Positions 43,906-54,350 of a DNA stretch of 64,000 nucleotides are shown here, piece by piece. The first letter of the stretch is position 1. Every line of letters begins with the position of its first letter. The DNA comes from Phascolarctos cinereus (taxonomy: Eukaryota; Chordata; Mammalia; Diprotodontia; Phascolarctidae). Position numbers and translations under genes: made by a program. Where the stretch lies: assembly GCF_002099425.1 (NCBI RefSeq), contig NW_018343973.1, positions 2,112,501 to 2,176,500 on the forward strand, written 5' to 3'. The notes beneath the pieces are model-generated. The model ran no database searches, was not told where the DNA came from, and worked only from the letters and a program-made list of their open reading frames with translations.

Positions 43906-44064
43906 CCTGTCTTTTTTTTTCTGTGTATTCAAAAAATGGCTTAATGTTTTCTTTTTTCTTTTCTTTTTTTTTTTTCACTTCTACTAATTCACCACTCATC
44001 CCCCTGTAACGATTAAGTATAGTTAAGCAAAACAAATCAGCACATGTGGCTATTTGTAAAAATG

Positions 44065-44295
44065 GGCAGCTAGGTGTCACAGTAGGCAGAAGTTAGGAAG
44101 ACTCATCTTCCTGTGTTCACATCTGGCCTGTCAGACACTTATTAACTGTGTGACCCTGGGCAAGTCACTTAACTCTGTTTACCTCAGTTCCTCATCTATA
44201 AATGAGCTGGAGAAGGACATGGAAAACCACTCCAGGATCTTTGCCAAGAAAGCCCCACGTGGAGTCAGGAAGAGTCAGACACGACTCAACAACGT
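44065..44295 (+). mobile_element. CORE-SINE with BovB/RTE-like tail
   Basis: A complete copy from 'gggcagctaggtgtcacagt' to 'gtcagacacgactcaacaac'. Confidence 0.9.
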
Positions 44296-45104
44296 ATTTC
44301 ATTTTGCACCTATAGTCCACTGCCTCTCTACCAAGAGTAAGGAACCATCTTTTATCATCAATCTGCTGAAGTCATAATTGGTCACTGTATTGATTAGAGT
44401 TCTTAAACTTTTCAGATCTACCCCCCAAGGAAGCTTTCTAGCTCAAAATATTATAGTTTTATTAGATTAATAGAATTTTAGAACTGCAAGGGACCTTTGT
44501 TTGTTGTTCAGTTGTTTTCAGTTGTGTCCTACTCTTTGTACTACATACTAGCTCTGCTTGAGTACTAATCATACCATTGGGATTGTCCATGACTCCTGCT
44601 TTTTCAATTCTTTTTGCTCTGCTACATTTGACTTTCCAGCCACTCCAGGGATCATTTATTTCTTCACCAGATAAGGGAAAGGAGGGGAAGGGGAGAAGGG
44701 GAAAATGGAAAGCCAAAGAAGACAGTAACAGAAGATGGAATATCCATATATCATCATTTTTGTAAATAACTAGAAATTGGAATTTTTGTCTTTGGATTTT
44801 ATTCATCCATAATTTTTTGTCCCTCCACCATTTTCAGTAATTAATAAGCAATTTAGAAGCCATCCTTTTTGGTGGAAATGTACAAGCCGTGACCTATGTG
44901 ATGATCCAACAAATAGTAAGTTATCATGGATTGTATGTGAGTTTGGTGATGAAAAGTCCCTCCCTAAAGTGTGCATATTGCATGATAATAATAATTTTCC
45001 TGTAGATAAAGTTATAAGGTATAACTGTAAACATTTGATGTGTTAATGCTGGCCCTGAACAATGATGCCACAGGATTCATTAGCAGGTGTAAACCTATGT
45101 CACC
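44296..45104. other. Intronic, no recognised element
   Basis: A purine-rich patch lies at 44672-44705. The frames here lack domains. Confidence 0.4.
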
Positions 45105-45205
45105 TCTAAAGGGTAGAATGTAAGTGTCTTGAGCATAGGAACCATTTCTTTTTTGTCTTTATCTCTCAGGTTCCTAGCCCAATGCCTTGCACATAGTATA
45201 TGTCT
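45105..45205 (+). mobile_element. L2 LINE 3' end
   Basis: 'agaatgtaagtgtcttgagc' and 'caatgccttgcacatagta' are the L2 3' terminus. Confidence 0.65.
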
Positions 45206-45209
45206 GTCA

Positions 45210-45375
45210 TGAGGAGGCAGTGTGGTATGATGGAAAGAGTGTTGGATTTGGAATCAGAGAACCCAAGTTCAAATCCCAATTCTGCTACTATCCATGTGTT
45301 CTGGGCAAAGTCACCATCTCTCAACATTTCAGTTTCCTCATCCACTAAATCTGTGATTTGGTGAGTTAATGTGAA
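45210..45375 (+). mobile_element. MIR SINE
   Basis: 'gcagtgtggtatgatggaaa', 'tggaatcagagaacccaagt' and 'cagtttcctcatccactaaa' run from head to core. Confidence 0.72.
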
Positions 45376-45608
45376 AAATAATAGAAGTATTTGACAAAGT
45401 AAAGAAAGAAAGAATATTGTAACTGCCCGAAAGGCAGGTTTAAAAAAATCTTGAAGTTAAGGAGAAGCCACTAGTGGAATTGGTGTAGGTAGGAAAAAAA
45501 CTCAGGCTAGAATAATGGAAGCACTGGGAAGACGCTGGAGGGCATTAAGTTAGGGTTTGGGTCTTGAGGGGAGCAGTTCCAATCGAAAGCAAAGATGGCT
45601 TTAGGGCC

Positions 45609-45660
45609 ACAAAACAACAACAGCAACAACAACAGCAACAGCAACAACAACAACAACACA
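45609..45660 (+). repeat. (CAA)n/(CAG) microsatellite
   Basis: About 16 CAA/CAG units. The poly-Leu and poly-Val frames on the other strand are artefacts. Confidence 0.95.
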
Positions 45661-45757
45661 ACTAAGTACATGAGAGAAATAATGCTGGCTTTTATAGGCA
45701 TCTGAAAAGACTAACAACTGAGATTGTAGGATTGTGCTGTTGGATTTGAGATGTTGA

Positions 45758-45943
45758 ATGTTGTTGTTCAGTTGTGTCCAACTCTCCATGCTCCCATTTT
45801 GCAGGTGAGGAACTGATGCATATAGGGGTTAAATGACTTGCCCAGGGTCACATAGCTAGTAAGTGTCTGAGGCTGGATTTAAACTCAAATCTTCCTGACT
45901 CCAAGCCCAGTGTTCTACTCACTACACCATCTAGCTGCTTCCA
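45758..45943 (-). mobile_element. CORE-SINE with BovB/RTE-like tail, tail shortened
   Basis: 'gttgttgttcagttgtgtcc' starts the antisense tail and 'caccatctagctgcttcc' ends the head. The middle of the tail is deleted compared with the 246-bp copy at 26381. Confidence 0.8.
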
Positions 45944-47039
45944 AGATGTCTAATAGCAGTCTGTTAAGAAGAGCCCAACTTTTGTCAAGGTTAGTCTGCC
46001 TTAATCAACATTATGATTGTCTACCTGTATTTAGTATAGCACTGTGCCTTGACTCAGTTCATGATGCTTTCCATGTGACAAATACTGTGCAGGAAGCATT
46101 GTGTGGAAACAACCAAGTGATGTGAAGAACGAATAGCTCACAAAGCCAAGAGATAATAGAGACTGAACAGAAAAAGACTGTTTGATGGCTGGAGAGGGAC
46201 CTCCCTGGTACCTATGCTTTAAGTTATGATAGGTTTATGAGTTTGCATCAGCTGCTGGAAAAATAAACAAGTGATGAAAAACCACTTTTCCAACTTCTGT
46301 AGCACTTGTGTATTTTCCATGTTGTAAATGTTTCTTCATTTTTTCCGCTTCTGTGTGAATGTGTTCACTTGCATTGGATTCCATCCAGAAAATACTGTCA
46401 GTGAGTCTAAAAATGACAGATGAACTGAGCTCCAGATACAGCTAGTTTTCTTAAAAGACACTTTACCTTTCAGTAATTAAGAATATCTGATACATAGCAC
46501 TCATGTTATAGAGTGGTTTGAAATATCCAAGGCATATGCCTGGACATTACAATGAACCAAGAAAACAAAAGAATGAACCTAGGTGAGAAAATAGAAATAT
46601 TTCTCTTGGTGGTGCTAAGAACTAAGATAGAAACACCTGATAAGGTGAAAACCTACTGTAAAAATTACAAAACAAGTTGTGGTATTTGTGCATTATTTGG
46701 TCTTTGAAAATTAACTTTATAACCAAGAAGTATTAATTCAGTGCTTTTTTTCTGTGTCAGAGATATTGTTAGAGACTATATGCTACTTAAAGATGGTGTA
46801 TGGCATGATTCCAGTCCTCAAGGATCTTGAATCTCTCCGGGAGATAAAATGCATCTGAAAGAGTTAAATGTAAGAATATATGACTAAATATGAGTGAAAT
46901 ATACTATAAGTGGCTACAAGTGGTAAGAGAAAGGATCTTTCTGTGGGGGCTAAGGAGCGATGTGTAGTGGAGCTGAGATTTGAATTAACCCCCTTGGAAT
47001 GGCTTAGATAAGAAATAGAGAACAGGGAAGAAAATTAGA
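45944..47039. other. Intronic, no confident element
   Basis: 46740-46900 weakly resembles antisense L2 ('gattccagtcctcaaggatc'), but I do not call it. Confidence 0.35.
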
Positions 47040-47345
47040 ATTAGAAGAGAATTAACTATATAAAGGACATATGAAGAAAGAAGCTATCTGCATTCAGAGA
47101 AAGAATATGTTTGTATCTAATGGTGTCTAATCTGGTGTCTAATGTGTCTAATCTGGGGGGGAGAGGAAAGAAAAAAAGAAATTTACATGATAACTTTATT
47201 GTATATTTAAAAGGAATAGCAAGTTGTACATAATAGATTTGCAGTTTCATGTGCAAATATCTTTTTTTTTTATTATACTGTGCTACGGAAATGCTTGTTT
47301 TATTCCATAAATTAAAAATAAAATAAATTTAAAAAATAGAGATAA
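47040..47345 (+). mobile_element. L1-like 3' end
   Basis: 'gcattcagagaaagaatatg', a G-rich run (47154-47168) and an end in 'aaataaatttaaaaaat' fit a marsupial L1 3' UTR. A 'tctaatggtgtctaatc' motif is tandemly repeated at 47116-47155. Confidence 0.55.
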
Positions 47346-49174
47346 GTAAAAAAAAAGAGAGAGAGAGAGAATGGGACAGATGATGTTTTAAGTAGAGGAA
47401 GGCAAGGTAGCAATTTTACAAACTTTATTATATAAGATTGTGATTTTAGGTCTGCTACTTCCCTTTGCTTTGCTCTCCATTGCTTCCTGTAAGGTTAGGA
47501 GGCAATAAGTACAGTGGGCTGTGTACAAATCCTGGCTTTGGAGATTCTGTTACACTCCCTTTCAGGTTTGGTGATGTCAGCGGTGGGGAGATGACAGGAG
47601 CGTAAAGGGAAAGAATGTATTTTTTCTCCCCTTAGTAAGGTAGCTTTTTACTCTGGCTACCTTAGCTACTTAACCTTAAAAGTAGAAGTAGGGGTGAGGC
47701 TGGAGCAAAGGCAAGGGAGGAACTGGTGAACTTGTTTGCCTGGTATTTCAGCCTCTGCAATGCTTTTGCCCTGGCAAGCTTTTTTTTTTTTTTTTTTTTG
47801 CTGGAGGGGTGGGGAAAGTAGAGGGCAGGGCATCCTTAACTGAGGGCTGAGATATGTCTGTCAAGCAGAGCAGGTAGTATGCTCCTAGCTGCAAGGGGAA
47901 AAATGAGTTACTTCTTCCCCTATCCTTTTTAACCTCCTAGAGGAGTTAGATGACTAGACAGTGATAGAAAAGAATAAGCATTGGGGTTAATAACTTGAGA
48001 AAATAAGTTACCTGTGTGAATACCTGAGAGCTTAAAATAATTAAAATAAACATCATTATGTCTGGAAACCCTGGTTAATATTTTGAGAGAGTTTGTCCAA
48101 AAAAGCCATGAGGAACCTTCTGGTTAGCAAATTCTGAATTGTGGATGAGAAAGACAGTTGGCCCAAATGCTCATTTTAAACAATGAGCCCGTGAGGCCAG
48201 GAAATGGTGGAATCAGGGATTTGGCTTGAGAATTTTCTTTCGGTCTTGGTTTTAGTGTTTTCTTGAACTGTTTCCAATCCCTTTCCATTATTACTTTTCT
48301 CCCTCAGAAATTTCAGGTGGAATTATTTAGTGAAATGTGATAATTACCTTCTGACAGACCTGTCCTTACACAAAACGTTTGGGAAAGGAGTAACAGCTAT
48401 TTGTAAACTGTTTACTGTGTTTCCAAAATAGCAGTTTCTTGGAAGACTTTTTTTTTTTATTAATACATGGTTTTAAACTGGAAATATAAATCTCATTTAC
48501 TTGGCTGCTTTTCAGAACAAGTTTTAAACTCTGTGGTCTGCATGTATTGGAATCGCACTTACTTCCTTTTAAATTGACAAATCTCCCTCCAGATGGTACG
48601 TAAATACTGTTGCTACTTATTAAGCTACAGAAGTCACTGGATGGAAGGCTTGGATAGCGAGGTTACCAACTCAAACCAAAACCTTGTTGACTAGAGAAAG
48701 CTCTTCTGGTCAGCTAAAGGGTATTGGGTCTTCATCCCTTCCTGGTCAGCCAATATAGCTGGAATAATTGAAGTCAGACAACAATTCAAGGTCAACGAGG
48801 ACAAAATTAAGCTGCCCAACCAAAGCAGCAGCTGGGTACCAGGGTTAGTTAAAAGGCTGGCATGGGAAATATGAAGATGAAGATGCAGAGTAAGACACAG
48901 CAAATGGAATATGAGAACAGAGTCACATGACCAAACCCAGGTTAGGAATGTTAGAGGAGAACCTGAAGGGATTGGAGAAAGTACTACTTCTCATGAAGGG
49001 TTGATTATCCACAGTACTGATTAACAGCAGAAGGAAAAGAGGAAAGGGGACTTTTTATGCCTCAGGAGAATTTTCACCTTTTTCTAGACCTTGGTTTGCA
49101 AGTAAGTCTACGTACTACGGGCTCCCAACAAAGGGAAACGGGCTCCCAACAAAGGGAAAAGAATTGTGGGGTCT
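47346..49174. other. Intronic, mostly unique-looking
   Basis: About 1.8 kb has no recognised repeat except a T run at 47780-47799. A 21-bp unit is tandemly duplicated at about 49120-49160. No exon is seen. Confidence 0.4.
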
Positions 49175-49318
49175 TTTTTTTTGGGCTAGGCAATGGGGTT
49201 AAGTGACTTGCCTAGGGTCACACAGCTAGTAAGTGTTATGTGTCTGAGGCCAGATTTGAACTCAGGTCCTCCTGAATCCAGGGCCAGTGCTCTATCCAGT
49301 GTGCCACTGAGCTGCCCC
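49175..49318 (-). mobile_element. A-tailed SINE
   Basis: A complete minus-strand copy with its A tail at 49165-49173. The flanks 'gtggggtctt' and 'tgtgatgtctt' may be a diverged target duplication. Confidence 0.9.
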
Positions 49319-50074
49319 TGTGATGTCTTCTTAATGAACCTCAAGGGGTCTCTTGTACCAGAAAGACCTTCCAGCTGAAAGCAGAGTGAGGTCAAAGTAA
49401 AAATCATAGAATCAAACAAACTTTTTCTAGTAAGAAAACAGTATTTCAGAAGAATTGATGAAACTGTACATTCTTAGACCATCTCTTCCAGCTCTAATTC
49501 TATGATCTTTAGGTTTAGTAGGACAGAATGATAAGAGATAATGGGGGGTGGGGGATAGGGATCAGTTATAGTTGGGAGAATTAGGGAACCCTTCATGGGG
49601 AAATGGACCTAGAACTGTGCCTCGAAGGAAGAGAAGGATTTGAATAGGTGAAGATGGCAACCTTGTAACCAGAAGGGACAGTGAGAGGTCTGTTAAGTTA
49701 ATTTACAGTCCTGAGGAAAACTTTATGTAACCAAATGGAAATTATTATCAGCCAAGTGACTGTCCTCTTTTAAAGGGGCAGAGGCAGGAAGAAGAACCCA
49801 CAATATCACCTTGACCATCAGTTTACTTAAGGCAAAAGTGAGCAATACTTATCACATGTACTGAAGGGTGGTGGGCCATTCTGTGTTGTTTAGCACATCA
49901 GCCTCTGACTGTGGATTGGCCATTATTATTTGAGGGCTACTGCCATGCTTTTTTCTCATTCATCTAGCAGCCCATACCTTGGATACTGCTGACTCTGATT
50001 TGAGCACCATGAGAAGCATGAGGATCGGTAGCATGGACTATGCCCCACCAATTTCCTTTCATCTCTTTCCACTT
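49319..50074. other. Intronic, no confident element
   Basis: 49560-49640 hints at antisense L2 ('gaacccttcatggggaaatg') but is weak. No exon is seen. Confidence 0.35.
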
Positions 50075-50315
50075 AACAATAATAGCTACATTTACATAGC
50101 ACTGTGCTAAGTGCTTTACAGATATTCCCATATAAGCCTCACAATAACCCTATGAGGTAGGTGCTAATATTATCCCCATTTTACAGATGAGGAAACTGAG
50201 GCAGACAGCATTTAAGTGACTTGCCCAAACATGAGAAACAATTAGTAAGTGTCTGAGGCAAGATTCAAATTTAGGTCTTCCAGACTCCAAGTCTAGCATT
50301 CTATCCACTGAGTAT
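50075..50315 (-). mobile_element. MIR SINE, left member of a head-to-head pair
   Basis: 'atttacatagcactgtgcta', 'ttttacagatgaggaaactg' and 'cttccagactccaagtctag' run from tail to head. Confidence 0.85.
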
Positions 50316-50335
50316 AGTTAACTGAGAGCATTGAT

Positions 50336-50586
50336 GGGGCAGCTAATGATGGCACAGTAGACAGAGTGCTGGGTCTCGAGTCAGGAAGACTCATCTTCCT
50401 GAGTTCAAATTTGGCTTCTACCATTTACTGGCTTTATGACTCTAGACAAGTAACTTAACCCTGTTTGCCTTATATTCTTCATCTACAAAAGGAGCTGCAG
50501 AAGGAAATGGCAAACTACTCTAGTATCTTTGCGAAGAAAACCCCAAATGGGGTCATGAAGAATCAGACATGATTAAACAACAACAG
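50336..50586 (+). mobile_element. CORE-SINE with BovB-like tail, right member of the pair
   Basis: The head at 50336 ('ggggcagctaatgatggcac') faces the head of the MIR to its left across about 20 bp. The tail ends in 'gattaaacaacaacag'. Confidence 0.88.
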
Positions 50587-51529
50587 AGCAACTAATATAG
50601 TGTTATTTATCTAAGAGGTGCTCAGTTAATATTTATTCATTGTGCCAATACCATATCTGATAGGCACTTTATCAAGCTAGTTAATGTTATTGTTTAATAA
50701 TGATGATGATGATTTTGAGGGGCATAGGAGTCTTAGTAAAGACGTTCTATTTACTAAATTCCTATATTTCTCTCCAAGTGTAGTGGTGACTTTACCTTGA
50801 AAAAATGTCCCCAGTTCTGTTTCAGATAACTGTTGGCCATTTGTTTCTTTCATGTGGAAAATTGCTGATTTTTCTTGTAACATCTGAAATTGTTTTGGTA
50901 ACTGAATGTTTTAGGGCGTATTTACAAAGGGAAGTGTGAGGATCACTAGGAGCCATCATGGGTTCATTAAGAACAAATTATGCCAGATTAACAGCATTTC
51001 CTTTTTGACAGTTATTAGACCAATAGAATGCTTCAGACATAGTATATCTGAATTTTTGCAAAGCATTTTAGAAAGTTTTTCAAAATATCTTTGTGGACAA
51101 GATGGAAAAAATTGGACTGGATAGCCGTACAGTTAGGTGGATTTTGAAATGCCTGTATGATCAGACATGAAAAGTGGTGTAACCATGTCAAACGGTGAAG
51201 GGATCTCTAGTAGACAAAGCCATCACAAGGAATTTTTCATTTGGCAAGAAGGGTGCCCTCAGTTTGGGGAGGGGTGGGGCAGAAATAGATTCTGGGTTAC
51301 TGACTCAGGGAGGAAGGTAAGGTAGAAGAAGGAGCTTACCCTAGCAGGTCATCTGGTAGTCATTGTTGGGATTATCTCGTCCCTGCCATGCATTTATGTA
51401 TTGAGTCACCTGAACTTTTGCTTATTTATTATATGTTTATGTGTAAGTATATATACACACATCATATGTAATGTACAGATATTCTGTCATTTATCTGTTT
51501 ATCTACTTAATGTATATATTGGGATAGGG
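50587..51529. other. Intronic, no recognised element
   Basis: 50936-51130 may be an old LINE piece ('gccatcatgggttcattaag'), but I cannot name it. Confidence 0.35.
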
Positions 51530-51760
51530 GTTAGACTTGTGATTTCATTGTTATATGCAACTCTAAGATGAGGGAACTCTTCTACCAGTGCAGGTTAGTA
51601 CTTTCTCTGCAATTTATGGTCATAGAGAGTTGTCTGGGGACACTAAGAGTTTAAATACCTTGGCCAGGGTCACCCAGCCAGTATGTATTATAGGTGGAGA
51701 TTGAATTTAAGTCTTCCAGGCTCCAAGGACAGCTTTTTATGCCATCACACTGCCTCTCAT
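51530..51760 (-). mobile_element. MIR-head SINE with alternative tail
   Basis: 'gttagacttgtgatttcatt', 'ccagtgcaggttagtacttt', 'agagagttgtctggggacac' and 'cagggtcacccagccagtat' show a MIR-type head and core joined to a tail different from MIR. The tail recurs at 36965. Confidence 0.65.
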
Positions 51761-53292
51761 GTTTAATGTATATGATATATGGGTATCTGTGTACCTATAT
51801 ACATATGGATATGGATATTTTACATAAAGAATTTAAAGAATTGATAGATGGATTTACATGTCCAGAACATAAGCCAGTTAATTGGTTTTAAATAGCAAGC
51901 CAAGGTGACACTCATTATCATGACTTTCTGCTGATGATAGATTATGGAACATAACAAGGTCAGGAGCATTAAAATTCAAACACAGTCCTGTGAAAAGTGC
52001 AGTTCCATATGTCAATTTAATCATACAACTGCGTTTTGCCAGCATAGCTGCTGACTCCATCTGTTTCAATTTAAGATTCACTCCAATCATTCCTTCATAA
52101 TTGGTTTGAAAAAAACCCAAAACACCCTTTTTTCCTATAGGCAACACAGATGATAGTTTGTGGCTTGTTTTGGGGGGAGGATTAGGAGGGTGGAGGAGTA
52201 GGATGAATGGGTAAGACAGAAATTGTATTCTCAGCTCAATAGATATGGTGCAATGCTGATTTCTCTTTGGGAAACAATTTGCCATCTGACATCCATTTCA
52301 ATCTAAGGTAAGCAGCGCTGAAGAATGTTGTAGTTCCTCGTGACTTCCTAAGCAAGTCACCCTCTGGCTCTTCTATTCCACCAAAATGCAGCTGGTACAG
52401 GAAAGGTGTTTATTTGTCATTCAGGTCATGAGACACTACCAGGTGTCACAGGAAATGAATTTTCTATCAGTGACAATTTGGCAGCAAAAAATGGAGGGAA
52501 GAACAAGTTGTTCTATAGTCATTATGCAGTTTTAAGGGATGATCATTGTTTTTCATGTGAGTGGTTGAAAATACTACATAACAAGTAAGGATCACTAAAT
52601 AGGTCAGAGGAACCCAGGAGATCTGGCTTTCCTTTTTTTTTCTGTGTAATTGAATGGTTATAAATAGTGTTTTGTCTTCCTGAACATTCTAAACAGCAAG
52701 ACAGGATTACCAACAACTAGGTCCTGACATGTAGCCAGTCCAGCAGCATTTAAGTGATACTTGCTACTAAAGCGACTCTACTGGGCTTTCCACATGTGAA
52801 GAATGGGTGACACCAGGACATCTAAACAGCTGCTTTTTGGCCATCAAAAATAGGACAGCTACACATGGGATGGGGGCAGGAGCAACATAACAAAGCATGA
52901 ATTCAAATGATGTAGTGAAGCTTTGGATTGCTGGGGAAACTGGTAGATGGGCCAACCTAGGGTGAAATCCCAAAATGGGGCAGTTCTTTCCAAATAAATA
53001 TGTTGAGGAGAGTGGGAATTTGAAAAAATTGAGTAGCCACAGCAAGGCTCTGTAAATGTAACTCATGAATTTGAATTTCATTGGTTCAGGGTTTATGCTA
53101 ATTCAGAGAGGAGCTATACTGTGTATGATCTTTGAACTAGGGGTTGCTGAGCAAATGAATGGTGTAAACAAGATTATAAAATGATTTTTTTCCCACCTAA
53201 GTAGGTTATCTACTGTTTTCATACCTTTCAGAAATAATAATTTTATATACAAACTATGGTACTGCTTTGTTTGAGTGCTGGCTTTAAATTAT
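51761..53292. other. Intronic, no recognised element
   Basis: About 1.5 kb. The minus frames at 51878-52285 and 52767-53081 have no domain or exon context. Confidence 0.4.
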
Positions 53293-53545
53293 TGGCACAG
53301 TGGATAGGGTGCTAGGCCTAGAGTCAAGAAGACCTGTGTTTGAATTTGACCTTAGACACTTACCAGTGATATGACCTTGATCAAGTCACTTAACCTCTTT
53401 GCTCCCGTTCCCTCAACTATAAAATGGGGATAATAATAGTACCTACCTTCCAGGGTTGTTGTGAAGATCAAATGAGATAATATTTGTAAAGCACTTAATA
53501 TAGTGTTGGCACATAGTAGTTGCTGTATAAATGCTGGCAAGTATT
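53293..53545 (+). mobile_element. MIR SINE, full length
   Basis: Head 'ggcacagtggatagggtgct', core 'ctcaactataaaatggggat' and tail 'gtaaagcacttaatatagtg' are present. Confidence 0.85.
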
Positions 53546-54216
53546 ACTAATTTAGTCCAACATCCATGGGACAATAATATTAGCATGGTTTGCATTGCTA
53601 TGTGTACATGAAAGTAATAAAAGGGTATTTATTTGAAAATATTTTATAATTCAAATTTTAGCCTTCAGTAATTTATTGAGTACCTGCTGTGTCCTAGATC
53701 CTGTGTCAGATAGAAGGGACCCAAAATCTAGAAAATGAGTCCCTTTTCCTCATGGAGCTTTCAATTTAATTAAAGAGACAAGATGCTGACAGAAAAAGAT
53801 AAATCACAAACCAATGTAGCCTGAGCCATAACTAGGAATTATTTGTTCCTAAAGCAAGGGATATTGTACCTTTGTGAGAAAGGAGCTTACCTGGAGTGTA
53901 GCCGCCAAGGGAAGGATGTAGACTCAACTGCCAGGGGAGGAAGAAAATTTCAGGACAAAGTTGCTGACCTTGAGGGTAAGGCTGGGAAGAGAAGAATTCA
54001 TGTGGCTACTGGGCGGAAAGAATCTTCCCAGGGTAGGATTCCTTTGTTGCCACCATACCTGAAAGGATGATTAACTTAGAAGAACCCGTAAAATATAGGC
54101 AGAAACTATCCTACTCAAACTAGTAGAAGAGTCACAAATTGGCCTCTGCAGGTCTGTGGAGATGTACTTCCATTGTGATAGCTTCAATTGTTATTCATAT
54201 TCTCCATTTATTCATT
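53546..54216. other. Intronic, perhaps L2 remnant
   Basis: 53670-53780 resembles the antisense L2 3' end ('tttattgagtacctgctgtg'). The rest is unassigned. Confidence 0.4.
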
Positions 54217-54350
54217 AGAGGCAGCCAGGTGGCCCAGTAGATAGTGTGTCAGGCCTGGAGTAAGAAAGACTTGTGTTCAAATACAGCCTCAGACACTTAC
54301 TACCTATGTGATTCTGAGCAAGTCACTTAGTCTCTCTTTACCTCAATTTC
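54217..54350 (+). mobile_element. MIR SINE, 5' part (split by HAL1)
   Basis: 'gaggcagccaggtggcccag' to 'tctttacctcaatttc'. The element continues at 57254 with the repeated 'ctcaatttc'. Confidence 0.88.

Noticed and set aside
49175-49330. Shared 'gtgatgtctt' at the SINE sites 2722 and 49321 as a common host repeat
   Set aside because: The wider flanks differ. The similarity probably reflects insertion preference or chance.
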